64,000 nucleotides of DNA, taken from contig NC_084802.1 of the NCBI RefSeq assembly GCF_963169125.1, positions 16,554,896 through 16,618,895 on the forward strand, given 5' to 3'. The notes under the pieces were generated by a model. The model was given only the letters and a program-made list of their open reading frames with translations. It made no database searches and had not been told where the DNA came from. A program made the translations under genes and the position numbers. Origin of the DNA: Humulus lupulus (taxonomy: Eukaryota; Streptophyta; Magnoliopsida; Rosales; Cannabaceae). Shown here one piece after another: positions 1-11,588 of the stretch. The stretch's first letter is position 1; each line of letters opens with the position of its first letter.

Positions 1-85
1 CTTGCCACCCAGTGAAATTAGATCCATCAAACCTATCCAACCTCACTAGCTCTTGGTTCATGATTTTGATAGTCTCACCTTCCAT
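1..85 (-). pseudogene. Copia gag N-terminus, cut by window edge
   Basis: Reading leftward from an ATG at 83-85, the first ~28 codons match the gag start of the plus-strand copy at 9002 (shared residues MNQ, LVRLDRFD, SNFT, W). Gag forms the virus-like particle of copia retrotransposons. The LTR lies immediately upstream on this strand, so this is the 5' end of a second element of the same family in opposite orientation. The rest lies outside the window, so whether pol is present is unknown. Confidence 0.75.
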
Positions 86-114
86 TGAAACAAGCAAAGG
101 GACAAGCTTATGAA

Positions 115-1241
115 TGTTAGAAAATAATATGTTTCTTTAATGGAAAATATGTGAACTATTACAACTCTAGAAAAAATAGTACAAATAAAACAAAGATTGA
201 TTAAATAAAATTACAACTCTATGACTGAAAATTACAAATAATGTGAGATAAGAAGTAGAAGAAGATAATAGAGAAATACAACTCTAAGCAAATGATACAA
301 ATAAAGTAATAGTGTTTGAAACAAAAGAAATAAAAGAATACAACTCTAAACAAGATATACAAGTAAATAGAAAAGAAGAATAAGATGAAAAGCAGTTGTA
401 GAAAAAGAAATAACAAGAACAAAAAGGAAAGAACACTCTCACTCACACCACCAAAGTGAAGAGCATTGGGGATCACCAACTTGAACAAGGTTTGCAACCT
501 TTGTCCAAAAGCATATTTCCCCCTAACTCAAGCACTAAGGGAACTCTCACAATTTGGAAGTAGATTTGTCGAATAATCAAGCCTCTAGGTATTTTCTAGC
601 CAAGTGCTCTAGTGGATAGAAAAATATCGTGTCTTACAAGTGAGCAATAGACTCTTATTTATAGAGTCTTGAGACACCATTTGAATTTAAAATTCCACCA
701 ACCCCCATGGATGTTACCAATGATTAATTGGATGTTTATGGAATTAAAAAAGAGATTTAGGAGTTATTTGGGTTGTTAGAGCCGTTCAAGAAAATTGGAA
801 AAAACTGAAAATTGGCAGCCAGCTCTCCTGGCCGTAGCCGTGGCTCTCTATCAACCAGGCCATAGTCACCAATGCCCCTTCCGCGACCACTGGCCTTTTT
901 CAGCACACAACTTTTGTGTAATTTTCTCAAACAGTTTCAAACAACTCCCAATTGATTTTTTAACCCCAAACACATTATTGGGGTTAAAACCAAGTCTTCA
1001 ACATCCACTTCACTTATGACTTTGAGAAAATTAAATCAAAATTGTGTAACAACAAATCTACACAATAATGGGCAATAATTGGGAGTTACAAATTTGTTAC
1101 TGAAAATGTAACTCTCAAATATGTTACACATTTGTATTACTAACTATACACATGTTGTAACTCTCATTTGTATGTTACAACATGTGACACTCTTTATCAC
1201 ATTTATTTAATTTAAACATTATATTATAAAGTAATATAACA
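115..1241 (-). repeat. 5' LTR of minus-strand copia element
   Basis: The reverse complement begins TGTTATATTA and ends TTTTCTAACA (TG...CA), about 1127 bp. It is alignable by eye over most of its length with the plus-strand LTR that starts at 3747, including the stretch around the TATA box, the 'cacttgtaagacacg' motif and the repeated 'agttgtaa' stretches. The outer end at 1241 matches the starts of the LTRs at 3747 and 11414. The inner end at 115 is inferred from the shared CTAACA just before gag and is not proven by a second LTR. No target duplication can be tested because the other end is off-window. Confidence 0.75.
656..663 (-). promoter_or_regulatory. TATA box of minus-strand copia LTR
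   Basis: TATAAATA on the minus strand, followed in the same direction by the conserved 'cacttgtaagacac' block also found after the TATA box of the plus-strand LTR at 4292. This marks the U3/R promoter region. Confidence 0.65.
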
Positions 1242-2446
1242 TCAGATGTGCATATGTACTTTTGTGAAGTTTAAAACTCGAAAACATACCAAAACATGTC
1301 TTGAACATGAGGTATGTTTGTATTTTTGTATTTTTTTTCAAGCTTTACACTTTCCAAATGCGTATATAAATATTTTAAATGTGCAGATCTCGAAAAAATA
1401 CCAAAATTAAAAAAATAATCACCCCAAATGGACACCAGAATGAAAAATTATGCATTTTGCAAGAATCGCATCGAGCACCATTGAGCAACCATCGAAAAAA
1501 ATCATTTTTTTTCATGAAAATCTTGATTTTGAAGGCCCCATCGAACTAGCATCGAGCAACCATCGAGCAAAGTCGATTTTCTTCAGATTTCAGAGTTTTA
1601 AATCTGAAAAAAAAAATCACAAAAAATCATGTCTAGATTTGTTCAAAATGCAATATTTAGTGTCTTATGTGATACTTGTTATGAGTTTAAGTTTTAAATC
1701 ATTCAAAACTATCATGGATCTCTTTTGTGTAGCTTCCATGGAGAAGTTAATAGAAAGAGAGAAGAGAATCGAAGGAGTAGAGAGAGAGAGGTGGTGTGTG
1801 GCTGCCATTTTCGTAGAGGGATGCCAGTGTGTGGTGATGGTGGTGTTGTGGCTGTCATTTTTATAGAAAACCAAGCGAGAGAGAGAAGGAGAAGAGAATA
1901 AGAAGAGTTGGGTGTAAAAATAATGAGAGATGTATTTTTGGAAACAAAGGAAAAAATAGCACTAAAATGTAATGTGATTACACCAAGGAATTTTTTTACT
2001 TTGAATCCCCAATAATACATAAATACTGAAATTTCCCTTCTAAATTTACTATTTATTTATTTATAATAAAAGTGCTTTGAAAGCTATACAGTATGTTAAA
2101 TATAGAGCTGGCAGTTGGAATAGAAAGGTGCTAAAATGATCCCTTTTATTGAGTTAGGAAGACATAATATTCAACCAGACCAGTCACTTTAGATTTCAGT
2201 CTGAATAGTATTAATATTGAAAAAAATGACAATTAGTTATGACTCAATCGAATGATAGCACAATTAAATGACAATTAGTTGTTATCTGAATGGCAACTCA
2301 GTCAAATGACAGTTAATGTTAATTAGTTGTTATCTGAATGGCAACTCAGTCAAATGACAGTTAATGTTAATTAGTTGTTAGGCTGCTCTTTGACTCGTAA
2401 TCATAAAGTTAATGCAATTTTATTTCTTATTGAATGAGAGACTAAG
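1242..2446. other. AT-rich spacer without recognisable gene
   Basis: No credible coding sequence. The stretch at 1460-1580 repeats the word CATCGAG and variants, and 1750-1910 is GA-rich on the plus strand. Open frames here (for example 1450-1866 and its complement) have biased composition and no recognisable motif. It lies between two copies of the same copia family in opposite orientation and is probably decayed repeat DNA. Confidence 0.5.
2281..2376. repeat. Two-copy 48-bp tandem repeat
   Basis: Two back-to-back 48-bp copies starting GTTATCTGAATGG at 2281 and 2329, apparently identical, with a partial extra copy of the flank (TTAATTAGTTGTTA) on the right. Recent slippage or unequal exchange is the simplest origin. 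Confidence 0.85.
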
Positions 2447-3320
2447 AGAGTGTTTGACTCATTAACTAAAAAATTGTTTTTTTTTTTTTTTTAAAAATTA
2501 AAAATTGTTTTTTGAAAATAAATTGAGGTATTTGACGTTGTTTTTATAAAATAATTTTTAAAAACAAAGTTACAAAAAATATAAAATTTTGAAAACAAAA
2601 AGTTGTTTTCTGTTGTTCTCAAACATTTTTTGCCTATTTTTTTTTTCTTACATCAAATTTTTAATTATTATTATCTAACATTATTTATTGTCACATCATT
2701 TCTCTCTCTTCACTTTCTCTCACATCACTTTTTGTTTTCTTATTTTCTCTCTTATCACTTTCTGTCTTCTTACATTTTCTCTCTTTACTTTCTCTCTCGC
2801 TATTTTCTCTCTTCTCACTTTCTATTTTTTCATTTTTTCTTTAATTATTTTTTATCTCCTTATTTTCTCTTGCATCACTTATTATGTAATAATTTTCTCT
2901 TTCATCAGTTACTATATCCTCACTTTCTCTCTCATTACTTAAAATATCCTTATTTTCTCTCTCATCATTTTTTATCTCTCGCCATTTCCTCTCTCTTCAC
3001 TTTCTTTCTCATCACCTTCTCTCTCATTTTTTCTCGGATCAATTTCTCTCTTCTCAATTTCTATTTCTTCAAATTTTCTCTCCTTACTTTCTCACTCCTT
3101 ATTTTTCATCACTTTTTCTTTCAAATTATTCTATCTTATTATTTATTACAAACTTTTAAAAGATTTTTCTTTTCGTAAATAAAAAAAACTAAACTAAAAA
3201 ATAGATTTTAGAAAATATTAACCGAACACCTCTTGTTTTTTGAAAACTACAAAAATTGTTTTCTGTTCTCATTTCTAAAAACACAACTTTGAAAACAAAA
3301 AACAATGTCAAACAGACCCT
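2447..3320. mobile_element. Non-autonomous fold-back (MITE-like) element
   Basis: The left edge reads AGAGTGTTTGACTCATT and the right edge, reverse-complemented, reads AGGGTCTGTTTGACATT. Inward of both are matching runs rich in AAAACAATTTTT. This inverted-end pattern around TGTTTGAC is typical of small hAT-like elements in plants. It encodes no protein; its centre is a pyrimidine-rich minisatellite. I could not settle a clean 8-bp target duplication, so exact ends are within a few bases. Confidence 0.5.
2690..3115. repeat. Degenerate CT-rich minisatellite
   Basis: About 20 imperfect repeats of a ~20-bp unit built from CTCTC, TCATCACTTT and TTATTTTCT words. The long open frames here exist only because T-rich repeats of this kind rarely contain stops; the predicted Phe/Leu/Ser-rich product is not credible as a gene. 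Confidence 0.8.
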
Positions 3321-3746
3321 AAGTGAGCTGGTTATGTGTATGTGCACTGCACAAAAATGAAAATTGCACCGCCGTTTAAATGGTTGGACAAAATTATCGA
3401 CGTGCTTTTTTATTTGACAAAACCTTTAATACTGCTTTTTAAAAATAAATAAATATAAATAAAATTCCTAACAAAATTTTTGATTAAAAATTGTATTTTC
3501 CTAATAATAGTACAACTAAAATATAAGCTCGATTTCAAAAAAACACATAACCTAAGTTAGGATTTATTGACGAATAAAAAAATCAAATCTTCATTACAAA
3601 ATTAATATATAAATTTGGATTGTTAAAAAAAATTGCAAAACAAAACTTTCAAATCCTTCAAACATTTGCGCAATAATACTACAACCAAAATATATAAGTT
3701 AGATTTCAAGAAAATAATTAGAAATCAAACTTTTCTACCCATGAAG
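3321..3746. other. AT-rich spacer, nothing recognised
   Basis: No open frame of note, RNA gene or repeat end is visible. It ends at the TG of the plus-strand copia LTR at 3747; the five bases before that LTR are TGAAG. Confidence 0.6.
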
Positions 3747-4291
3747 TGTTATATTATTTTATATAATATAATATTAGATTAAATAATGTGACAAAATATG
3801 ATATGTCATGTAACATATTATTGAGAGCCATAAAATTGGATACATGGGTGTGCGCAAATGTGACATATTTTGAGTTACAAAATCAGTTACAAATTTGTAA
3901 CTCTCAAATATTACTCAATAATGTGTAGATTATATGTTGTACATTTGAGATTAGATTTCACAAAGTCATAATGAAATATGGGTGTTGTAGACATGTTTTT
4001 AACTCCCATCAATTGTTTGGAGGTTACAAATCATGTGAGAATGATTTTGGACATTTTGGAACGTTTTGGAAAAATGACATTTTGTGTTGAAAATCGTCTG
4101 TGGCCGCAGCCATTGGCCAGTGAAGCTGATAGCCAATTTTTTTTTTTCAGTTTTTTTTTTTCCAATTTGAACGGTTCTAACATCACAAGTAACTCTCAAA
4201 TCTCCATTTTAATTCCATAAACATCAAATTAAACATTGGTAACAATCATGAGGGTTTGTGGAATTTGAAATTCAAAGGGTATCTCAAACTC

Positions 4292-4299
4292 TATAAATA
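4292..4299 (+). promoter_or_regulatory. TATA box of plus-strand copia LTR
   Basis: TATAAATA in the context CTCTATAAATAGGAG, followed by the conserved 'cacttgtaagacac' block. It is conserved with 656-663 on the other strand. It is about 545 bp into the LTR. Confidence 0.7.
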
Positions 4300-5097
4300 G
4301 GAGTCTAATGTTCACTTGTAAGACACGCCATTTTCTATCCAAAAAGCACTTGGCTGGAAAATACACCATAGAGACTTGATAATTTCAGAGAGTTATTTCC
4401 TTGAGAGATCCCTTAGTGCTTAGAGAATAGGGGAAATAAGCTTTTGGACAAAGGTTTTGAACCTTGTTCAAGTTGGTGATCCTCACTACTCTACACTTTG
4501 GTTGTGTGAGAGTTTGTGTTCTTATTATTGTTCTTTTCATTCTTTTGTTCTTCTTGTTCTTATTTACTTGTATTAGTATTGTTTTGAGTTTGTGATCTTC
4601 CTCTTCTACATTTTTTTTATCTACTTGTATTTTGAGCAATAGAGTTGTAACACTTGTTTAAATATTACCTTGTTTATTGTACTTTTTATAGGAAATACTT
4701 ATTGCAAGATTTTTATTTATTTTCATGCAATTTACATATTATCAAACAAACATAAAAATTCATATAACATGCTTCTATGAAATTGATACAAATATAGAGT
4801 AAAGTAAAAACTTACATTATGTAGTGGAACTGGAACAACTCCATCCTTCAATCTCCCTAACCATTGATTCATTTTTGTAGCAGAGTATTATCAAGAGATT
4901 GAACAAGATCAACAACACAGTCTTCCTCACCAAGCCTTTGATCAACCTAGAACTAGTGTGAGCTGGTTCTCAACACATGAGATAGAGATCTTGAAGAGAA
5001 GAAGAAGAGAGAGTGGCCAAGAAAGGTTAGACTGTCTAGGTTTTCACTTGCCAATCAACTAAAGCTCACTTCCTTATAAAAAACCCTAGATATCATA

Positions 5098-6348
5098 TTC
5101 CTTATATAGGAAACTTAATGGGCTTTATTTAAATTTAAATTATTTAAAAATAATAAACAAAAATAGAAACCTTGGGCTGCCATAAATGGACTTGGGCACA
5201 ATCTCTTTGTTTTTAATTTAAATCCCAATTGGGCCTAAATTCAAAACTTTTTATTTATTTATTTTTCTAATTAATTAATTAATTAAATCCTTATTCAAAT
5301 TAACTAATTATAATTTGAAACTTGATTTAATATTATTTATTTATATTGACACAAATTTATTAATATTAATAAATTTACCTAAAGATTCTCTTTTATTCTC
5401 TAAATCATATCTCTGTAAATTTTCCAAAATTGACCTAGTCAACTTTAAAAATCTTAATTGATAATTAAATCAATCAATTGAGACATTCTAGATGATTTAC
5501 TCAAAGGTGATGCGGGGACCATGGATCCATGAAATCAAGCTCTAATAAGTTACTGTGAATTTATTTACAAATAATTTCACTACCTTATTAATTTATCGTG
5601 ACTCCACTATAGACTCAGAATTGAACTCTTGAATTCATAGAACGTATTTTCAAAACCATAAATGCGTTATCCATTGTTATAACCATTATAGTCAATCAAT
5701 CCTCTATCAATGACTTACTAACGAGATGGGTGAAAATTACCATTTTACCCATCATCAGTATTTTATCCTTAACTCCCACTAAGTTCCTTATAAATGATAT
5801 TTCTGTGAACTTAATCACAGAAATGAGATCTCAATCATTTAACATTTTGAACAAAGTAATTAAGGAAATCATCTTTTCATTTCACATACAAAAGTTATAG
5901 ATTTCATATTTATGAATAATACTCCCACTCAATTACACTAATAAATCTCCAAGATGTAAGTATGGGCTAGACCATAGGGTAAGCTGGTAACGAACAAGTC
6001 AAAAGATTTAAAAAATATAATTAGCAGAATATTATCACACAGAATTAAGATCGACTTAACATATGGTCAACGGTTTGACATTGATTAGATTCGATAACAA
6101 CGATACTTATTTATCAATCAATAATCAATATCGGTCCTAATTCGATGTAACTAAATACATCCGATCTTATCTACTTGGTCAATGCCTTGGACAAGACATC
6201 ACACCCCGAATGTGTAGGTAGATCATATCGTAGATTGCCTAATAAGTGAAAATCCAATGCACTGATCTAATATTAGGACTCGTTCTTTTGAACATATAAT
6301 TACAACTATAAGCCACTATGACCTAGTAACTATAATTGTAACTATCCA
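5098..6348. other. Non-coding part of solo LTR
   Basis: AT-rich sequence inside the 1.8 kb solo LTR, with a short AATT-repeat run near 5265-5285. No gene or RNA is recognised. Confidence 0.5.
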
Positions 6349-8749
6349 TGTAACGCCCTGGCTACCCCAGAACAGTTACGGTGAATGGTGGACCGGAAAT
6401 TTGACTCATTACCTGAGTCCTTTGGTCAAAAACGTGCTCTAAGTGTAACTAACAGGTTAAGGTATAAAACCAATAAAAAGGAAATGAAGATTTTATTACA
6501 AACTACTCTGCAGAGCTAAACAAAACGTTTACAAGCTATTCTCAGTACAAAATGCTCACTACTGTTGAAAAGTTACAATCCCGCCGACCTAAGCGGCAAA
6601 AATAGGGTAAACCCCCTAGTTCCTCTGAGAACACCTTGACCGTGGTGGTCAAGCGGCTGCATATGTACACACCACCACATCAGCTCTCCACTCAAGACTA
6701 GGTGAGCTTCTCTTTCCCTTTACCTGCACCACATAACACCCATGAGACAAGGCCCAGCAAGAAAACATAACACTTTATATAAACATTATCAAATGATTAT
6801 CATTATAATCACACTGAGCATAAAGCTTTCTAACAAATGAGCAAACACCACATGAGGTCCTGATAAACCACACTGTGTGACTGACAAGCAAGTCACTAAT
6901 TCAAATGGAAGAGTGGCTGATACGTAAGCCACTAGCCTTCACCAGGTTCTGGTAACCGTACTGAGTGACTGCCATGCATGTCACTAATTCAGGTGGGAGA
7001 GTGGCTGCTAAGTAAGCCACCAGCCTCCAAGCGCTTAATTCATTCATCGACCCTCGGGGTCGGTCTGGCATTAATGCTCTCTGAGCCATTCAATGCTGAT
7101 AATTGATTTGATCAAATCTTGTTGGCTTGCGTGACACACGCTAAGGCCGTCCTGACTAATAAGTCAGCTCAACATGATCAGTGCCCAGTACCACCGCCGA
7201 ACCTGACTAATAAGTCACAGCTTCACAGTTGATACTAGCACCCTTGCCAAACCTGACTAATAAGTCAGTACCATGCACAAATGAGCAACATATGCTAAGC
7301 ATTCTATATTCAGTCCATGTCCATATTCTCACAATCAACATGCTTCATGAATGTCCACGCATGTCATATCTGGGGTGCAGTTTTCTTACCTCCGGTTCGA
7401 GCTAGAATGAATTAAAGAACGACCCTGAGAACGATCAACCTTTAAACTCCTTAGCGGTTACCTAATCATAGACAATTAGAAACCATTAATAAAACAAATC
7501 AATGAATGGTTTACAAACTAAACCACACTCCCGGGACCAATCCCCCACTCTCGGGACTCTCAAACTACTCAAAAGGAGCAAAGAAACCAACCCCCGAGCC
7601 TTAAAAACCATCCCGAACCTGAAAATCAACACTTCCTGAAACTGCCCTAGCGCCTAGGCGCCACCCACCAGCGCTGGGGCGCTGTCCCAGAAACAGAGAG
7701 GGCTGCTCTCTGCCCTGAGTAGCGCTGGGGCGCTAGGGATGGCGCTGGGGCGCCAGCTTCAGACCAGCAGCTGCACTGAAACTCCACTCCTGCGATTCCT
7801 CTTGAAACCAATCTTCCAAACACATCCCAAACCTCACCAAAACATCTACTTCAACCCCTAAACCTCACCTACATCACCTCCTCACCAAAACCCAATCACA
7901 CACACACCAAAAACTCCCCTTGATTCCAACTTTCCACATCAAATTCTAGAGCTGAAAACAAAAAGGAAAAATAGAGTACACCTGAAATTCATGGACAATT
8001 CCTTACCTCCAACTGGTTTTGAACCCTCTTAAGATGATGAACTAAGTCCACAACCTCCAAGCTTTGATTCCTATCTTGCTACCTCAACTTGGGACCAAAA
8101 ACCTCAAAGGAAGATAGAGAGAAAATGGATGTACGGGAAGGTGATGAAGTTGCTCTGTTTTTTCTCTACAACTTTCTACAGCCACTTGAAACATATATAA
8201 CCCAAGCAAAAAGACCTTAATACCCCTAGGTCATCAAAAGCTTCTAATGTCTCCCCAAGGGCCAAAATCGTCATCTTTCACCTATTTCGTTAATCTTAAT
8301 TAACGCTCCCCAATTCCCGTTATTCTCAAAATTCCCAAACACCAATAATTCATATCCTGTTACCCTTTTTACTCCCGGCAACGTTCTAATCATTAAAACA
8401 TCCCGAGACTCACCCCGAGCCTCGAACTTAATCCCACTATGACTAAACCGCTACTTTAATACTTAAAGATCGTCTCATACTGAATAGCTCGAACGAATCC
8501 ACATCATAATGTGGTCTCAAGATATATCACCAACATGCGTACAAATAATCAATTTACCCTCAACGGGCCAAATTACCATCACACCCGTGTAGTTAAAAAC
8601 ATGGACTCACATGCATGCATTTCACATCATGTCTTAATATAATCAACATATACATGCATTTTATCAATTAATAACATAATTAAGCAAGTATGGCCCTCCC
8701 GGCCTACTATTCACACCGTTAAACATATCGGAGAATTCGGGGCATTACA
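6349..8749 (-). mobile_element. Chromovirus solo LTR with ATCCA target duplication
   Basis: A 2401-bp block begins TGTAACGCCC and ends GGGGCATTACA and is flanked by the exact 5-bp repeat ATCCA (6344-6348, 8750-8754). On the element strand it ends GGGCGTTACA, the same end as the LTR followed by a tRNA-Met primer site at 18011, which fixes the orientation as minus. It shares with 18011 and 43646 the block reading 'gcaggtaaagg' on the element strand. There is no internal region or coding sequence, so recombination between two LTRs has left a solo LTR. The lineage is probably Tekay/Del-like. Confidence 0.88.
6880..7275. repeat. Internal repeats of chromovirus LTR
   Basis: Two kinds of short repeats: two ~115-bp copies with GTGACTG..AAGTCACTAATTCA..GGAGAGTGGCTG (6884-7025), then three copies of ACCTGACTAATAAGTCA (near 7150, 7201 and 7252). 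Such variable repeats are usual in the U3 part of Tekay-type LTRs. Confidence 0.6.
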
Positions 8750-9001
8750 ATCCATATGTTTGAGATTTTATAAATGTTTGTATTGTTTCAATAATCATGT
8801 AATAAAACAAGCAAGCAACACGATTGTCAAACTAAATAATTTCTACTACTTTTATTGATAATATGAAATCGTGCTACATGTCCGATATGGTTTTATAAAA
8901 ACCCAACATTTTTTGCATAGAGTTGTATTTTGGTTTTACTGTTTCCATTGAGCAATATAATATATTCTCTAACAATCAAAAGCTTAACCCTTTTTGTTTC
9001 A

Positions 9002-9877
9002 ATGGATGGTGACACTATCAAGATCATGAACCAAGACCTAGTGAGGTTGGATAGGTTTGATGCATCCAATTTCACTAGGTGGCAAGACAAGGTGAAATTC
9101 CTTTTAACAACACTCAAGATAGCCTACATCCTTGAGTCATCCTTGACACCTCTAGCCAAGTCATCTGACAAAGACACTCTTGAGGTGGTGGAGAAAAGAA
9201 GGAAGTGAGAAGATGACAACCTTCTTTGTAGGGGTCATATCCTTAATGTCCTTTATGATAGGCTATATGACCTCTATACTAATACCAAATCTGTGAAGGA
9301 GATTTGGGATGCCTTGGAGAGGAAGTAGAAGGCCGAGGAAGAAGGTACAAGAAAGTTCTTAATTTCTCAATATTTTGAATTTGCTTTCATTGATGGGAAA
9401 ACTCTTTTACCTCAAATTCATGAGTTACAAGTGATTGTGAACAAGTTGAAAGTTCTCAAGATTGAGCTTCCCGATGCCTTTCAACTTGGTGCAATAGTGG
9501 AAAAATTACCACCAACTTGGAGGAGCTATAGGAAAAGAATCCTCCATAAGAATGAGTATTACACATTGGAAAAGATCCAAAAACACATTAGAATTGAAGA
9601 GGAATCGAGAATAAGAGACAAGGGTGTGAATGAGTCTAAAGATGAGACTTCCAAGGCCAATGCGGTTTCACACAAGCATCCTAAGGGCAACAACAACAAA
9701 AAGGTTAGTGTGAACCCTTTAGGTCCAAAGAAAGATCATGGACAATTCAAAGATGTGAGAGGTCATTGTTTTGTTGTTGGAAAATCCGGGCACTATACTA
9801 GAGTATGTAGGTACCGAAAGGACCCACATGAGAATGAGGTAAATGCTATAGAAAAGGAAGAAGAGATCCTAGCATGA
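9002..9877 (+). pseudogene. gag: Copia gag with two premature stops
   Basis: One frame from ATG 9002 to TGA 9875-9877, interrupted by TGA at 9206-9208 and a TAG near 9326. It has the usual copia gag layout: N-terminal region ending in WQDKVKF, a middle helical region (VKEIWDALE, LPPTWRSYRK), a Lys/Asn-rich stretch, and a zinc-knuckle-like end around 9764-9810 reading C-x3-G-x3-H-x4-C, in which the second cysteine of CX2CX4HX4C is Val. Gag packages the RNA; without pol this element would rely on proteins of a relative. The two stops and the missing zinc ligand suggest this copy no longer makes a working protein. Confidence 0.8.
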
Positions 9878-11400
9878 TTACTGTGTTTATGTGCCATGTT
9901 GGGAAATGGTTATTTTCATGTAATAAAGCTTGTACTCTTGAAAGCTATCAATAAGATTAAATTATTATTCTATGATAATTCTTTATGTTGCAATGAGATT
10001 TATGATATGAGACATTTGTGTGAGATATTAACAAAGTTTCAAAATGAACTTGTTAAAATAATAGGTAAGAGTGTAGACCTATTATTCCATAATGTGATTA
10101 TTTGTTTGAGAAATTCTCACATTATATTTGTGTTCACATTTTTTATTTTGTGAATATATAAAAGAAAGAAACTAAGTGAAAGTTGCTTTCAAAGAAGCGT
10201 GTCTTGCTTTAGCAAGTAAATAAATCAAGATAAACATTGAGGTTTTTTATCTTGATCTATTGAGAGTTTATTATGTGGCTTAGAGGACTCATGATGAACT
10301 TTGAGAATTATAAGTCTATATTTATCTTGGAGGATAAGGGACTTAATAGAAATGAAGAGATTTCTATTTTAAAGTGATATTTTATTATCACTGTGTGAGA
10401 AATGTGGGGGTGATGCTCTAAAGTTAATCAATTTATTTTGTTGATAATAGTTGATTAATTTGGTCATCCTATCAAATAGGTGATTTGGATTTCCACATTA
10501 TAAAATCACATTGGCTATATGTGTATAGAATGGATAAATCTAGACATGCTTGGTGTCCACAATTATTGTTTGTAATATTTTGATTCAAGAAGGAATCAAT
10601 TTAAAACATAAACAAAGAGGTTTTTAGAATTAATATTCAAGGAAAATGTTTGTCTTGGATATTGAAGTATAAAATAGTGGAGGTGTTGATTATGGTCAAA
10701 CTCACTATTTTAAATGGGTAACTATTTTAATCAAACTATAGCTAGCAACAAAAGTTTGAATAAAATAATGAGAGTGTTTAAGTATGCATACATGAGAAAG
10801 AAATGACTCAAATAAAATCATGCCTACATCTCAAGGGATGGGACTTATCCCTAAAGAGATTCACATTTGATGGTAACCTATCGTAATACTAGTATCCAAA
10901 CTAGTATTAGGTTCAATAGGTAATAACAAGTCAATCAAGTGAATAGTAGTAGTATCAAATTTTGTCCCATCTGAGATATGAGTACTAGCGTGTTACAAAA
11001 ATGAGGGTTAAAACTGAAAGTTTTTTCAATAGAACTCGGTCTTGAAAAGACAAGTATTTTAGGGTAACAAAATACTGTAAGAGTTCTACCTATATAGACT
11101 TAGGGGTGGTGCCGCCCCTCATGAGAATTGGGAGTCATTCTCAGGAAAAGTCTATGAGTGGAATGTGCACATGCCCATTAACGGTGCAAAAGCGAGACAT
11201 TGAAGTCTCAAGTGAACATAGCAAAAGTGTGTGTGTTATCACCAGTTTGTTATTAATGGATAATGGTTCAATGCTTTGGCAACGAAAATTTCAACAAACT
11301 TTGTGATAATTACACTAAGTTAAAATTCAAGTCGAAAGACATTTTACTTTATGAACCAATGCAAATGTTTCTATAGGTGTTACAAAAAGTGATTATTTAA
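9878..11400 (+). other. Non-coding internal region of gag-only element
   Basis: Where pol should be, about 1.5 kb holds no conserved protein motif in six frames. The only notable structure is the perfect hairpin at 10884-10909. The small open frames at 9896-10153 and 11106-11306 show no family signature. The end of the region leads into the polypurine tract. Confidence 0.6.
10884..10909. repeat. Perfect 10-bp-stem hairpin
   Basis: TAATACTAGT, then the loop ATCCAA, then ACTAGTATTA. Flanking CCTAT (left) and ATAGG (right) can extend the fold after a small internal loop. It lies in the non-coding half of the gag-only element and could be an RNA structure for packaging or dimer formation; that role is inference. 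Confidence 0.8.
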
Positions 11401-11413
11401 TCTAATGGGGGAA
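11401..11413 (+). other. Polypurine tract of gag-only copia
   Basis: TCTAATGGGGGAA directly before the TGTTATATTA of the 3' LTR, in the position and with the composition expected for the plus-strand primer. Confidence 0.75.
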
Positions 11414-11588
11414 TGTTATATTATTTCATATAATATAATGTTAGATTAAATAATGTGACAAAATATGATTTGTCACACCTTGTAACATATTATTGAGAGT
11501 CACAAAATTGGACACATGTGTGTGCCCAAATGTGACATATTTTGGAGTTACAAAATCAGTTACAAATTTGTAACTCCCAAATATTACA
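11414..11588 (+). repeat. 3' LTR fragment of gag-only copia
   Basis: The first 175 bp of the LTR closely match 3747-3925. It breaks off at 11588, where the Tat1 LTR begins (TGTTTACCG). The remaining ~800 bp are not seen to the right, so Tat1 insertion was followed by deletion, or the far flank has been lost. Confidence 0.85.

Larger units (their letters stand above)
4688..8908 (-). mobile_element. Solo LTR, probable copia, with nested insertion
   Basis: Read on the minus strand it starts TGTTGGGTTTTTATAAAACC (right edge 8908). Removing the nested 6349-8749 element leaves ~1.8 kb with no gag, pol, primer site or polypurine tract, so it is best read as a solo LTR. A TATA-like TATATAAGG is visible near 5102-5110 on the minus strand. 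It interrupts the copia LTR, with a possible TTTTT target repeat at 4683-4687 and 8909-8913. The left edge (ATAGGAAATA) lacks the usual CA end on the element strand, so that boundary is less certain. Confidence 0.55.
3747..8974 (+). repeat. 5' LTR of gag-only copia, interrupted
   Basis: LTR sequence occupies 3747-4687 and 8914-8974 (about 1.0 kb together) and is split by the insertion 4688-8908 with its target repeat. It begins TGTTATATTA like the copy starting at 11414, and ends CTAACA just before the leader of gag, as in the minus-strand copy. No tRNA-Met primer site (TGGTATCAGAG) is visible after it, and gag starts only 27 bp downstream, so the LTR 3' edge or the priming mode is uncertain. 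Confidence 0.7.
3747..11588 (+). mobile_element. Gag-only copia-type element (TR-GAG-like), nested and truncated
   Basis: The element consists of a 5' LTR (3747-8974, interrupted), a gag reading frame at 9002, about 1.5 kb of non-coding internal DNA, a polypurine tract at 11401-11413 and the first 175 bp of the 3' LTR (11414-11588), which is cut by the Tat1 LTR. Between the end of gag and the polypurine tract there are only ~1.5 kb, with no protease, integrase, reverse transcriptase or RNase H motif on any frame. This matches the known class of terminal-repeat retrotransposons that keep gag only and depend on partners for pol. A pol deletion in this one copy is the alternative. Confidence 0.7.

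Noticed and set aside
1450..1866. 138-codon frame and two overlapping complement frames
   Set aside because: Biased composition, no motif, no sign of a promoter or splice sites, and competing frames on the other strand.
2603..3178. 191-codon open frame rich in Phe, Leu and Ser
   Set aside because: Product of a CT-rich minisatellite inside a MITE-like element; low complexity, no conserved motif.
6901..7089. 62-codon minus-strand frame
   Set aside because: Falls in the repeats of a chromovirus solo LTR with no coding role.
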